DNA of 64,000 bases from Lachnoanaerobaculum gingivalis (GTDB taxonomy: Bacteria; Bacillota; Clostridia; Lachnospirales; Lachnospiraceae): NCBI RefSeq assembly GCF_003862475.1, contig NZ_RRCO01000001.1:1-64000 (forward strand), written 5' to 3'. This document shows positions 26,816 through 35,638 of the stretch, piece by piece (position 1 is the stretch's first letter; every line of letters starts with the position of its first letter). The position numbers and the translations under genes were made by a program. Below the pieces are notes generated by a model, which was not told where the DNA came from, made no database searches, and was given only the letters and a program-made list of their open reading frames with translations.

Positions 26816-27916
26816 TTAATCCAATTCGTAGATATCACCATACTTAGCTTCAAAATCAGCCTTGTTGTTTGGAACCTTGATTTCTCCTGCTACAATCTTA
26901 GCCTTAACATCTTCAACTTCCTTAAGAAGTTCCTCTGAAAGGTTATCTGTTGTAGGTGCTATATCAACACCACCATCTTCCAATGTATAAGTCTTAACTC
27001 CGGCCTTATATTCACCGTCAAGAACAGCCTTTGCCTCATCATATACTGCATTATCAACTCTCTTCATAGCTGATGTAAGGATTGTCTTTGGAGCAACCTT
27101 TGACTGATCCGAGTCAACACCGATAGCCCAGATTCCTGCTTCCTTACATGCATCGATAACACCAAGTCCTGTACCGCCTGCCGCATGGAAAATAACGTCT
27201 GCATTGTTTGCTACCATATTGTTGGCCGCTGTCTTACCTGCACCTGTATCAGCAAAGCTGTTTACATTGTTCTGTAAGATATTTGCATCGGGATTGGCAT
27301 CCTTAACACCTGCGAGGTATCCATATCCGAACTCGTTCATAACATCTGTAGCCATACCGATAACAAAACCTGCAGTATTTGTCTTTGTTGTCTTTCCTGC
27401 AATATATCCTACGAGATATGATGCCTGTGCCTGTTCAAACATAAGGCATGCAACATTGTCAAGCTCAATTGAAGCGTCATCTACAATTGCAAATTTCTTA
27501 TCAGGATTTGCTTCAGCCTCTGTTCTTAGAGCATCTGCCAACTGGTATCCGATACAGATGATAAGATCGTAGTCATCATCAACCAATGTTTCGATATTTG
27601 GAATATAATCGGCATCTGTCTTTGACTCAAGATACTTTGCCTGTATTCCAAGCTCCTTTTGTGCTCTCTGAAGGCCTTCCCATGCAGACTGGTTAAATGA
27701 TCCGTCATTTACACCGCCGACATCTGTTACCATACCGATTTTTAAATCTGTAGATGCCTTCTTCTCTTCAGCTGCACTACTCTTGTCACCTTCCTTGCTC
27801 TCCTGTGCCTTCTCAGTGCTCTCAGCCTTTGTGCTTTCAGTTGAACCTGAAGAACAAGCAACAAGTGAAAGTCCCATAAGAGCCGCCATACCGATAGCCA
27901 ATAATCTTTTTTTCAT
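26816..27916 (-). CDS. bmpA: BMP-family nucleoside-binding lipoprotein
   Basis: A 366-residue lipoprotein with signal peptide and lipobox LVACSSG, a low-complexity Ser/Glu/Lys linker (about 24-55), then a BMP (PnrA-like) binding domain starting LKIGMVTDVGGVNDGSFNQS. PnrA-type proteins bind purine or other nucleosides outside the membrane and deliver them to the ABC permeases of this operon. Promoter and AAGGAGG ribosome site are immediately upstream. First gene of the operon. Confidence 0.93.
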   Translation of the reverse strand: MKKRLLAIGMAALMGLSLVACSSGSTESTKAESTEKAQESKEGDKSSAAEEKKASTDLKIGMVTDVGGVNDGSFNQSAWEGLQRAQKELGIQAKYLESKTDADYIPNIETLVDDDYDLIICIGYQLADALRTEAEANPDKKFAIVDDASIELDNVACLMFEQAQASYLVGYIAGKTTKTNTAGFVIGMATDVMNEFGYGYLAGVKDANPDANILQNNVNSFADTGAGKTAANNMVANNADVIFHAAGGTGLGVIDACKEAGIWAIGVDSDQSKVAPKTILTSAMKRVDNAVYDEAKAVLDGEYKAGVKTYTLEDGGVDIAPTTDNLSEELLKEVEDVKAKIVAGEIKVPNNKADFEAKYGDIYELD

Positions 27917-27966
27917 TTTTTCCTCCTTAAAAACGAATATAAATATTATATTTGAATAACATTTTA

Positions 27967-27995
27967 AGTATATATCATAAATTATTTGTAATCAA
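27967..27995 (-). promoter_or_regulatory. Promoter of the nucleoside operon
   Basis: Minus-strand TTGATT (27990-27995), 17 bases, TATACT (27967-27972), about 50 bp upstream of the BMP start codon. Confidence 0.75.
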
Positions 27996-28049
27996 GTTGT
28001 TATATTTAAATGTAATATTAAATAGATTTAATCTTTTAATCTGTTTATT

Positions 28050-28823
28050 TTAACTGCTCTTTTTTATCAGTATTCTGATAGCTTCAACAGCCGTCTCAAT
28101 AGCTTTACTTGTATCATGTACCTGCTCATTGCTAAGGCCTGCCTTTGCTCTCTCCTGATTTGCAATTGCCAAAAATATCGATCCGACCTTTACACCAAGA
28201 TATGATGCCACTGTAAACAATGCTGCAGACTCCATCTCTGAAGCCAATGTGCCAAGCCTTAGCCAAGCCTCCCATTTATTTACAAGTTCATAGCTTACAG
28301 GCTTGTTTTCAGGTTCATGCTGACCGTAGAATGCGTCCTTACACTGAACAACTCCGATATGTGATTTGAATTTCAATTTATCGGAAGCTTCCTTTAATGC
28401 GGTAATTATATCAAAATCAGCCACTGCAGGAAATTCTATAGGGGCATACTCTTTACTGGTACCTTCCATTCTTATAGCTCCGTTTGCAATTACCAAATCA
28501 CCGCCACATACATCAAGCTTCATTCCGCCACATGTTCCCACTCTTATAAAAGTATCGGCACCGCATCTTACAAGCTCTTCAAGCGCTATAGCCGATGAAG
28601 GTCCTCCTATACCTGTTGAAGTTACTGAAACCTTTACACCGTCCAAATAGCCTGTATATGTTACAAACTCTCTGCTGTCCGCCACAAGTTTTGCATCATC
28701 AAAATATGCTGCAATCTTTTCACATCTTTTCGGATCTCCCGGAAGTATTACATACTTTCCCACATCACCCTTGCCGACGCCAATATGATATTGAACGCCT
28801 GCGCCTTCGGTATAATCAATCAT
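28050..28823 (-). CDS. udp: Uridine phosphorylase
   Basis: A 257-residue NP-I family enzyme with the LPGDPKR phosphate loop, RVGTCGG, and SEMESAALF. The length and the [11 protein letters not shown] insertion fit uridine phosphorylase rather than DeoD. It splits uridine/deoxyuridine to uracil and (deoxy)ribose-1-P. It has its own promoter and lies just upstream of the nucleoside operon, on the same strand. Confidence 0.88.
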   Translation of the reverse strand: MIDYTEGAGVQYHIGVGKGDVGKYVILPGDPKRCEKIAAYFDDAKLVADSREFVTYTGYLDGVKVSVTSTGIGGPSSAIALEELVRCGADTFIRVGTCGGMKLDVCGGDLVIANGAIRMEGTSKEYAPIEFPAVADFDIITALKEASDKLKFKSHIGVVQCKDAFYGQHEPENKPVSYELVNKWEAWLRLGTLASEMESAALFTVASYLGVKVGSIFLAIANQERAKAGLSNEQVHDTSKAIETAVEAIRILIKKSS

Positions 28824-28854
28824 CTACTTGTTCCTTTCAATGTTTTATAAAAAC

Positions 28855-28883
28855 ATTATATATTTAGAGCGGTTTTTTTACAA
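28855..28883 (-). promoter_or_regulatory. Promoter of udp
   Basis: Minus-strand TTGTAA (28878-28883), 17 bases, TATAAT (28855-28860). A small inverted repeat (ATGTTTT / AAAACAT, about 28838-28856) overlaps the transcription start and could be an operator. Confidence 0.75.
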
Positions 28884-28898
28884 TCTAAATTAATCAAC

Positions 28899-28930
28899 AA
28901 AAAAGCCTATATCCGAAACAGATATAGACT
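28899..28930 (-). terminator. Terminator after the NlpC/P60 gene
   Basis: Stem AGCCTATATC (28904-28913) / GATATAGACT (28921-28930), followed on the minus strand by six T. It ends the metG-downstream gene group. Confidence 0.88.
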
Positions 28931-28937
28931 TTAAATA

Positions 28938-30551
28938 TTAGAATATTCTCCAAGCAACTATAAAGTTATTTCTCCACCAGCTTGACATACTGCTTCTCTT
29001 TACTCTACCTCTTGAAGATGAAGCATCTATTATCTCACCGCCGCCGGCAGCTATACCTACATGTCCTGAAACTACTACGATATCTCCTGCCTGTATATCT
29101 GAGAATGAACTTATTCTTGTATATCTTCCCGGATTTCTCCATCCCGAAGATGTAATATACGACTGACCTACTCCCATCTGCTTAAGAACCCAGTATACAA
29201 ATCCCGAACAGTCAAATGAGTTTGATCCCTTTGCTCCCCATACATACGGACTTCCGATTTTTGATGAAGCAATACTTATCATATTTCCTACGCTGCCTGA
29301 GTATGAACCTCCGCCGCCTGAACTTCCTCCGCCTGATTTCTTGTCGGACTTTCCACCGTTTGAAGAATCATTTCTTGAAGGTCCGTTTGTATTTCCCGAA
29401 CTCAACTTGGCAAAAGTCTGTGCTCCGGCTCTACCGTCTGCAGAAAGTCCGTTATTGCTTTGGAATCTCTTTAATGCCGATTCTGTAAGTTCTCCGAAAT
29501 ATCCTGTTGCATTTGATTCATTTAAATATCCGGCCTTAGCCAAAAGACTTTGAAGTCTTGCAACCTGCTCGTTTTCATCACCGAGTCTGAGACCGTTTGC
29601 CTTTGCTTCACTTGAAAGTATAACAGCTCTTGTAGAAGGTCCGAGGTACCCGTCCACTACAAGGTCATTCTTTGACTGGAATACTCTTACGGCAAGCTCT
29701 GTATCATTACCATATGTACCGTCAGGTCTTGTAGTAAGATAACCCAGCTCAAACAGTCTGTTTTGAATATTTTGTACCACTTCACTATGCTCTCCAAGTG
29801 AAAGTGTATTTGCCTTTATTTCATCCGAATATAAAAGGTTCATAGTCTCACTTCCGACCTTACCGTCTTCACTTAAAGAGTTTACCTGCTGAAGCTTTAA
29901 TGCGGCTTCCTGCGTTTTCTCATCATATGTACCTGTAATCATATCTGCAGAAGCCAGATATCCAAGTTCATACAGACGATTCTGTATTCTTTTAACGTCC
30001 TCACCGACATCACCGAGCTTAGCCGCATAATGCTTTGCATTTTCGTCCATCAAAAGAGGTAATGTTGACGGTCCGATAATACCGTCCTGTGCAAGACCGT
30101 TTTGTCTTTGGAAAATCATTACGGCCGCCTTTGTAACCTCACCGAAGTAATTTGTAGGCTCATCATTGTCCATAAAGCCAAGCTGCATAAGTCTTTCCTG
30201 TACTTTTGCAATATATGAGTGCTGTACACCCTCTTCCAAAAGTTCAGGTCTCGGCTCCTCCGTTTCCACTTCAATCCCAAGTGAAGGAAATTCATTTCCG
30301 GCCTTCTCCATAGGCATTACCTGTGCCGCCGCAATCGGGGCCGCTGTAGTTGAACTCTCAACAGAAGCGGTCGTTTCGATAGCAACACTTCTTGCACTCT
30401 TTCCGGACATATTCACACCTATAATTGCCGCCAAAGCAACTACACCTATGACTCCTCCGGCCATTATCTTTTTACTTTTATCCATGTCCTGTATAGTTTC
30501 TACTCTATCTTTTACACTTCGTAAAAATTCATTCTTTTTTTTCTTGCTCAT
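28938..30551 (-). CDS. NlpC/P60 cell-wall hydrolase with four peptidoglycan-binding repeats
   Basis: A 537-residue protein: short cytoplasmic start, one transmembrane segment (about 30-48), a linker, four PG_binding_1 repeats (about 105-165, 175-235, 245-305, 315-375; each with a pattern like VQxRLxxLGY and FQxxNGLxxDGxxGxxT), a Gly/Ser-rich linker, and a C-terminal NlpC/P60 domain. Catalytic Cys448 is in FDCSGF and His497 in SGHVGI. It cleaves stem-peptide bonds in the wall. It starts 20 bp after rsmA and is followed by a terminator. Confidence 0.92.
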   Translation of the reverse strand: MSKKKKNEFLRSVKDRVETIQDMDKSKKIMAGGVIGVVALAAIIGVNMSGKSARSVAIETTASVESSTTAAPIAAAQVMPMEKAGNEFPSLGIEVETEEPRPELLEEGVQHSYIAKVQERLMQLGFMDNDEPTNYFGEVTKAAVMIFQRQNGLAQDGIIGPSTLPLLMDENAKHYAAKLGDVGEDVKRIQNRLYELGYLASADMITGTYDEKTQEAALKLQQVNSLSEDGKVGSETMNLLYSDEIKANTLSLGEHSEVVQNIQNRLFELGYLTTRPDGTYGNDTELAVRVFQSKNDLVVDGYLGPSTRAVILSSEAKANGLRLGDENEQVARLQSLLAKAGYLNESNATGYFGELTESALKRFQSNNGLSADGRAGAQTFAKLSSGNTNGPSRNDSSNGGKSDKKSGGGSSGGGGSYSGSVGNMISIASSKIGSPYVWGAKGSNSFDCSGFVYWVLKQMGVGQSYITSSGWRNPGRYTRISSFSDIQAGDIVVVSGHVGIAAGGGEIIDASSSRGRVKRSSMSSWWRNNFIVAWRIF

Positions 30552-30571
30552 CTTCTCTTCCTTGTCAAAAT

Positions 30572-31450
30572 TTATATGCTCTCTTTTAAATATCCTGCCA
30601 ATTTTGCAAACTCCTCTAAAGTAAGGGCTTCACCTCTTATCTTTTCAGACTTTCCAAGCAATGACAAAGCGTGAATTATCTTCTCTTTTGAAAAATTAAG
30701 ACCTTCAAAATTACCGAGTGAGTTTACCAAAGTTTTTCTTCTTTGATTAAACCCCGCACGAATAATTTGAAACATCAATTTATCATCAACCGCCTTGATA
30801 GGTTTCTCCTTGTAAATATCCAGACGTATAACACTTGATCCGACCTTAGGCCTTGGTATGAAGCAATTAGGCGGAACAAATGCTACGATATACGGATCCG
30901 AGTAATACTGCACAGCCAAAGACAATGCACCGTAATCCTTGCTTCCCGGCAATGCCTGCATTCTGTCGGCAACTTCCTTTTGTATCATAACTGTAATACT
31001 GTCTATATGAGTATGTGACTCTAGTACATTCATGATTATAGGAGTGGTGATATAGTACGGCAAATTTGCAACAATTCTTATATTCTCAAAGTCGCCGTAT
31101 TTTTGCCTGCACTCCTCAATAAGCTTTTCCAAATCAACTTTTAGAAAATCAGCATTTATTATACTTATATTTTCATAATTTGCCAATGTCTCATTTAATA
31201 TCGGCAATAAATTTTTATCAATCTCAACAGCAACAACCGCCTTTGCGGCATTTGCAAGGTATTGTGTCAATGCACCTATTCCGGGACCTATTTCAATAGC
31301 CAAATCATTTTTACCGAGCCCCGATGCCTGACATATCTTATCTAAAACATGTGTATCTATCAAAAAATTTTGTCCGAATTTCTTTTGAAAGTTGAAATCG
31401 TATTTTTTGATTATTTCTATAGTATTTGCCGGATTAGCAATATTTGTCAT
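30572..31450 (-). CDS. rsmA: 16S rRNA dimethyladenosine transferase
   Basis: A 292-residue KsgA methyltransferase. The SAM-binding motif is EIGPGIGALTQYL and the catalytic motif IV is NLPYYITTP. It dimethylates the two adjacent adenines in helix 45 of 16S rRNA. The gene follows tatD, a common order in Firmicutes, but the usual rnmV (5S maturase) gene is absent between them. Loss of KsgA gives kasugamycin resistance. Confidence 0.96.
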   Translation of the reverse strand: MTNIANPANTIEIIKKYDFNFQKKFGQNFLIDTHVLDKICQASGLGKNDLAIEIGPGIGALTQYLANAAKAVVAVEIDKNLLPILNETLANYENISIINADFLKVDLEKLIEECRQKYGDFENIRIVANLPYYITTPIIMNVLESHTHIDSITVMIQKEVADRMQALPGSKDYGALSLAVQYYSDPYIVAFVPPNCFIPRPKVGSSVIRLDIYKEKPIKAVDDKLMFQIIRAGFNQRRKTLVNSLGNFEGLNFSKEKIIHALSLLGKSEKIRGEALTLEEFAKLAGYLKESI

Positions 31451-31492
31451 TTTAATCTCCGTCTCACTCTGTGTGAGTATAATGAAAACTCA

Positions 31493-32278
31493 TTATTTCA
31501 TCTTAGGATACAATTTTTTTGCATTCTCAAAAGACTTCTCTATAATAAAATCTTTTGACACTCCCTTTATCTCACTTAATTTATCTATAATGTAAGTCAA
31601 ATTCAATGAAGAATTTCTTTTTCCTCTGTTCGGTACAGGGGATAAATACGGGCAATCCGTTTCAAGTACAAAATCATCAAAAGAAATCGCTTCTGCAGTT
31701 TCTTCAAGTTTTTTTGCATTCTTAAATGTAATCACACCGCCGATACCCAGTACATATCCGAGTTTAATAAATTCTCTTGCCATTTCTTTGCTATAAGAAT
31801 AGCAATGTATAACTCCCTTTACACCTTTATATTCACTTAAGATATCAAAAGTATCTTTTGCCGCATCTCTTGAATGTATAACTACAGGCAAATCACACCT
31901 CTTTGCCAAGTCAAGCTGTGCTCTGAAGCACTTTTTTTGTATCTCTCTATCCGGCTCATCATAGTAATAGTCAAGTCCTATTTCTCCGATAGCCACTACC
32001 TTCTCATCAAAAGACATTTCTTCAAGTAAAGAAATATTTTTATCTGAGATTTCTTCTGCACAAGACGGGTGAATTCCTACTACAGCATAAACAAAAGGAT
32101 ATTCCTTTGCCAATGTGATACTGTTTCTTGAACTTTCCATTGAAGCACCGATATTTACAACTCTCTTTATACCCTTGTCTTCAAAGCTTTTTAAAAGTTC
32201 GTCCCTGTCTTCTTCAAATGCTTCATCATCATAATGAGCATGTGTATCTATTATATATAAATCTTCTTTTTTGTCCAT
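31493..32278 (-). CDS. tatD: TatD-family metal-dependent DNase
   Basis: A 261-residue TIM-barrel hydrolase: metal motif DTHAHYDDEAF at the N-terminus, GEIGLDYYYD, VIHSRDA, and ETDCPYLSPVPNRGKRN near the C-terminus. Family members act as 3'-5' exonucleases or D-aminoacyl-tRNA-type hydrolases. It is part of the metG-traX-tatD-rsmA group. Confidence 0.95.
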   Translation of the reverse strand: MDKKEDLYIIDTHAHYDDEAFEEDRDELLKSFEDKGIKRVVNIGASMESSRNSITLAKEYPFVYAVVGIHPSCAEEISDKNISLLEEMSFDEKVVAIGEIGLDYYYDEPDREIQKKCFRAQLDLAKRCDLPVVIHSRDAAKDTFDILSEYKGVKGVIHCYSYSKEMAREFIKLGYVLGIGGVITFKNAKKLEETAEAISFDDFVLETDCPYLSPVPNRGKRNSSLNLTYIIDKLSEIKGVSKDFIIEKSFENAKKLYPKMK

Positions 32279-32310
32279 GTAATATTTTCTTAAAATTTAT
32301 GTAATATTTT

Positions 32311-32991
32311 TTATCGCAAAATTTTCTTAATTAAAACTAAAGCCAGCAGATGTACAGGGTAAAAGAAGTAGAACAAGTATTTCAGACTCTTACCCTTCTC
32401 ACCATTGTACATATTCATCGGTATAAGACTGAATAATGCCGGCGGTTCAAATGAAAAAATAATTGCCGTAGCAACATTTTTATATACCGCTCTTTCTCTG
32501 AATAAATACATACATCCCACAGCCAAAGGTCCGATATACTCATAGTCGGACTTTATAAACCAAGCGGCAAAACATCCCATACCTACAAAAATCACGCTAA
32601 AATCCGGATACTTTTTTATTCCGCAAAGCATGATAACACATATAAGCAATGACCACATTACATTTTGATGCTGCATATTGAAAAAACCGCCCCAAAATGC
32701 CATATCAAAAGGTACTTCTGAAAGTATTGCAAATAATGTAAGTCTGATTATATATTTTTTTATGTTCTTTGTGTGAACAAATCCTTCAACAAGTAAAAAA
32801 AGATATATCGGAAAGGATACACGTCCTATCATCCTTGAAATATAGTACATCCTCATGGAAACCGCTATATTAAACATTAAAAAGATCAATCCGCTTGCTC
32901 CGATATGATCTATAAGCATAGTAACCATTGCTATATACTTCAGTATTGCTGAAGAAAAAAACTTTATTTTTATTTTTCCCAACACATTCAC
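32311..32991 (-). CDS. TraX-family membrane protein
   Basis: A 226-residue protein with about six to seven hydrophobic helices and the TraX-like AMVTMLIDHIG motif near residue 20 plus SFPIYLFLLVEGF. TraX acetylates F pilin in E. coli, but clostridial members are chromosomal and of unknown function. No conjugation gene is nearby. Start is one of two GTG codons (32991 or 32985). It interrupts the usual metG-tatD pairing. Confidence 0.8.
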   Translation of the reverse strand: MNVLGKIKIKFFSSAILKYIAMVTMLIDHIGASGLIFLMFNIAVSMRMYYISRMIGRVSFPIYLFLLVEGFVHTKNIKKYIIRLTLFAILSEVPFDMAFWGGFFNMQHQNVMWSLLICVIMLCGIKKYPDFSVIFVGMGCFAAWFIKSDYEYIGPLAVGCMYLFRERAVYKNVATAIIFSFEPPALFSLIPMNMYNGEKGKSLKYLFYFFYPVHLLALVLIKKILR

Positions 32992-33001
32992 CTTTATGCG
33001 C

Positions 33002-33038
33002 TTTTAAAAATCGGGGAACGCAAAGAAAAGCATTCCCC
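33002..33038 (-). terminator. Terminator after metG
   Basis: Stem GGGGAACGC (33013-33021) / GCATTCCCC (33030-33038) with one mismatch, followed on the minus strand by GATTTTT. The downstream traX-tatD-rsmA genes would then depend on read-through or an unseen promoter. Confidence 0.82.
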
Positions 33039-33050
33039 ACACAATAATAT

Positions 33051-35015
33051 TTATGCTATTTCAGAACCTGTCTTTATATTCTTCTCAGGTAATACCAAAA
33101 CCGCATTTCCGGCATCATCCTCAGCCATAAGTATCATGCCCTGACTCTCAAGTCCTGCAATATTTCTCGGTGCAAGATTTGTTACTACAAGCACCTGCTT
33201 TCCAACCATATCTTTTGCAGAATACCACTGCTTAATGCCACTTAAAATCTGTCTTGTTGTGCTTCCTATCTGTACCTGTGAGCAAAGAAGTTTCTTTGAC
33301 TTTGGAACTTCCTCACATTTTATAACCTGTCCTACCTGTATCTGAAGCTTGGCAAAGTCATCATACTCTATAGTATCCTTTGCCTTTACATCAATACCCT
33401 CCGGCTCCTGCTTTTCAGTTTTTCCGCCGAGATTTAAAGACTCAACCTGCTTTAACACTTCTTCAAGTTCAAGTCTCTTAAATAATATTTCAGGCTCTTT
33501 TACAACCTTCGTTCCACTCATAAGAAGTCCGAATTTATTCATATCTTCAAGACTTCTCTTATTTGTTCCGAACATATCAAGTATCTTTTCAGATGTCTCA
33601 GGCATAAAGCTGTAAAGCAAAGAAGCACCTATAGATATTGACTCCGCCAAATTGTATAAAACAGTCTGAAGTCTGGCCTTCTTATCCTCTTCCTTTGCAA
33701 GTATCCAAGGTGTGGTCTCATCAATATATTTGTTACATCTCTTAAACAATGTCCATATCTCTGTTATGGCATCCGCAACACGAAGTTCAGACATCTTCTT
33801 TTCAACCTTTTCAACCGACATAAGCACTACATCTTTTAAATCTGTATCTATTTCTGTAGAACCTGCAACACTTTCATCATCTGTTTTGGTCAAAACTCCG
33901 TCAAAATACTTGTTAGTCATTGATATAGTTCTGCTTACAAGATTTCCAAGTACATTTGCAAGGTCGGAGTTGAATCTTTCCACCATAAGATCCCAGCTTA
34001 TAACACCGTCATTATCAAAAGGCATCTCATGCAATACAAAGTATCTCACAGCATCCACTCCGAAGAAATCAACCAAAGTATCCGCATAAAGAACATTTCC
34101 CTTTGACTTACTCATCTTTCCTTCACCCTGTAAAAGCCACGGATGACCGAAAACCTGCTTTGGAAGCGGCAAATCAAGCGCCATTAAGAATATAGGCCAG
34201 TATATAGTATGGAATCTTATAATATCCTTACCTATAAGATGAAGATCTGCAGGCCAAAACTTTTTAAATCTCTCACTGCTGTTTCCGTCTACATCATATC
34301 CGATACCTGTGATATAGTTTGAAAGTGCATCAAGCCATACATAAGTAACATGCTTAGGATCAAAATCTACCGGAATTCCCCATGTAAAGCTTGTTCTGCT
34401 GACACAAAGATCCTGAAGTCCCGGTAAAAGGAAGTTATTCATCATCTCATTTTTTCTTGAAACAGGCTGTATAAACTCAGGATGCTCATTGATATGTTTA
34501 ATCAGTCTGTCCGCATACTTACTCATCTTAAAGAAGTATGCTTCCTCTTTTGCAGGATATACCTCACCGCCGCAGTCCGGACATTTTCCGTCAACAAGCT
34601 GAGAATCTGTAAAGAATGACTCACATGCTGTACAATACATACCCTCGTAAAATCCCTTATATATATCACCCTGATCATAGAATTTTTTAAAAATCTTTTG
34701 AACCTGCTTTTTATGGTCTTCATCAGTAGTTCTGATAAACTTGTCATATGATGTATTCATCATATCCCAGATTTTTCTGATCTGTCCTGCAGCATTGTCT
34801 ACATACTCCTTCGGAGTAATACCGGCATCCTTTGCCTTGTTTTCTATTTTTTGACCGTGCTCATCTGTACCTGTCTGAAAGAAAACCTCAAGTCCTTCTT
34901 CTCTTCTGAATCTTGCTATTGCATCAGCCAATATTATCTCATATGTGTTTCCGATATGTGGCTTTCCTGAAGCATAGGCAATAGCCGTTGTTATATAATA
35001 TGGTTTCTTACTCAT
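33051..35015 (-). CDS. metG: Methionyl-tRNA synthetase
   Basis: A 654-residue class I synthetase. The HIGH-type motif is PHIGNTY near residue 20, a zinc knuckle CTACESFF...CPDC lies at about 128-150, KMSKS is at about 300, and a C-terminal EMAP-II/Arc1p-like tRNA-binding domain covers about 550-654. The length matches the dimeric bacterial form. ATG preceded by GGCGGA. Confidence 0.97.
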   Translation of the reverse strand: MSKKPYYITTAIAYASGKPHIGNTYEIILADAIARFRREEGLEVFFQTGTDEHGQKIENKAKDAGITPKEYVDNAAGQIRKIWDMMNTSYDKFIRTTDEDHKKQVQKIFKKFYDQGDIYKGFYEGMYCTACESFFTDSQLVDGKCPDCGGEVYPAKEEAYFFKMSKYADRLIKHINEHPEFIQPVSRKNEMMNNFLLPGLQDLCVSRTSFTWGIPVDFDPKHVTYVWLDALSNYITGIGYDVDGNSSERFKKFWPADLHLIGKDIIRFHTIYWPIFLMALDLPLPKQVFGHPWLLQGEGKMSKSKGNVLYADTLVDFFGVDAVRYFVLHEMPFDNDGVISWDLMVERFNSDLANVLGNLVSRTISMTNKYFDGVLTKTDDESVAGSTEIDTDLKDVVLMSVEKVEKKMSELRVADAITEIWTLFKRCNKYIDETTPWILAKEEDKKARLQTVLYNLAESISIGASLLYSFMPETSEKILDMFGTNKRSLEDMNKFGLLMSGTKVVKEPEILFKRLELEEVLKQVESLNLGGKTEKQEPEGIDVKAKDTIEYDDFAKLQIQVGQVIKCEEVPKSKKLLCSQVQIGSTTRQILSGIKQWYSAKDMVGKQVLVVTNLAPRNIAGLESQGMILMAEDDAGNAVLVLPEKNIKTGSEIA

Positions 35016-35075
35016 TTGTCATTCCGCCTTCTTACAATTTCTATTATATCTAAAATATGAAGAATAAAATTCTCC

Positions 35076-35087
35076 ATCAATATTGAT
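35076..35087. promoter_or_regulatory. Palindrome upstream of metG
   Basis: ATCAATATTGAT, a perfect 12-bp palindrome between the MarR-family gene and metG. A MarR-type operator is possible, but nothing beyond location supports it. Confidence 0.25.
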
Positions 35088-35113
35088 ATCCGTATTTATT
35101 ACCGATATACTTT

Positions 35114-35563
35114 TTAAGCTTTATTTTGTTTAATACATCTGTTTACTTTTAATAATGATCTCATTAATATGTCCATTTCATTGTCTTCCAAGTCTTCAAG
35201 CATTGAATTGACCATCTGATCATACAGCTCTTCATTTCTTGAGAAAGCCGCTTTACCTTTTGATGAGAGGTTCACAAAAACCACTCTCTTATCCTTTTCG
35301 GATCTCTCCTTTATGACATAGCCCTTTCTGACAAGGCTGTTTATTGAAATCGTCAAAGTTCCTATGGTAACCGCCAACTCCTTTGCAATCATTGACATAT
35401 TCTTTTTTTCATTTATTCCTATAGCTCGTATTACATGTATATCATTATTGGTCAAATCCTTAAACTCGGAAGCACGTAAAACGCTTTCCTCATAATCAAG
35501 TATATCATTAAATAACTTAACAAGGATTATTTTAAATTCCTTTGAACCCCTCAAAATGCTCAT
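35114..35563 (-). CDS. MarR-family transcriptional regulator
   Basis: A 149-residue winged-helix protein: recognition helix region MIAKELAVTIGTLTISINSL and wing KRSEKDKRVVFVNLS-like segment (about 55-100). Ligand and targets are unknown. It has its own consensus promoter, whose -35 overlaps the stop codon of the PurF-like gene. The start ATG follows AAAAGG with almost no spacing, so translation may be weak. Confidence 0.92.
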   Translation of the reverse strand: MSILRGSKEFKIILVKLFNDILDYEESVLRASEFKDLTNNDIHVIRAIGINEKKNMSMIAKELAVTIGTLTISINSLVRKGYVIKERSEKDKRVVFVNLSSKGKAAFSRNEELYDQMVNSMLEDLEDNEMDILMRSLLKVNRCIKQNKA

Positions 35564-35609
35564 CCTTTTCGTATTGCATAAAACACAACACCTGATTTAT
35601 CAAACCAAT

Positions 35610-35638
35610 ATTATACTAGATTTATTACGGAATATCAA
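35610..35638 (-). promoter_or_regulatory. Promoter of the MarR-family gene
   Basis: Minus-strand TTGATA (35633-35638), 17 bases, TATAAT (35610-35615). Just downstream is a TGAT-AA-ATCA repeat (about 35592-35601) that could serve autorepression. Confidence 0.8.

Noticed and set aside
28021-28049. Weak repeat AGATTAAA-AGATTAAA after udp as a terminator
   Set aside because: Mainly a direct repeat; the only possible stem is five A/T pairs without a clear T-run.
32311-32991. TraX-like gene as a sign of a conjugative element
   Set aside because: No relaxase, coupling protein, integrase or repeats nearby; it sits in a housekeeping gene group with the same base composition.
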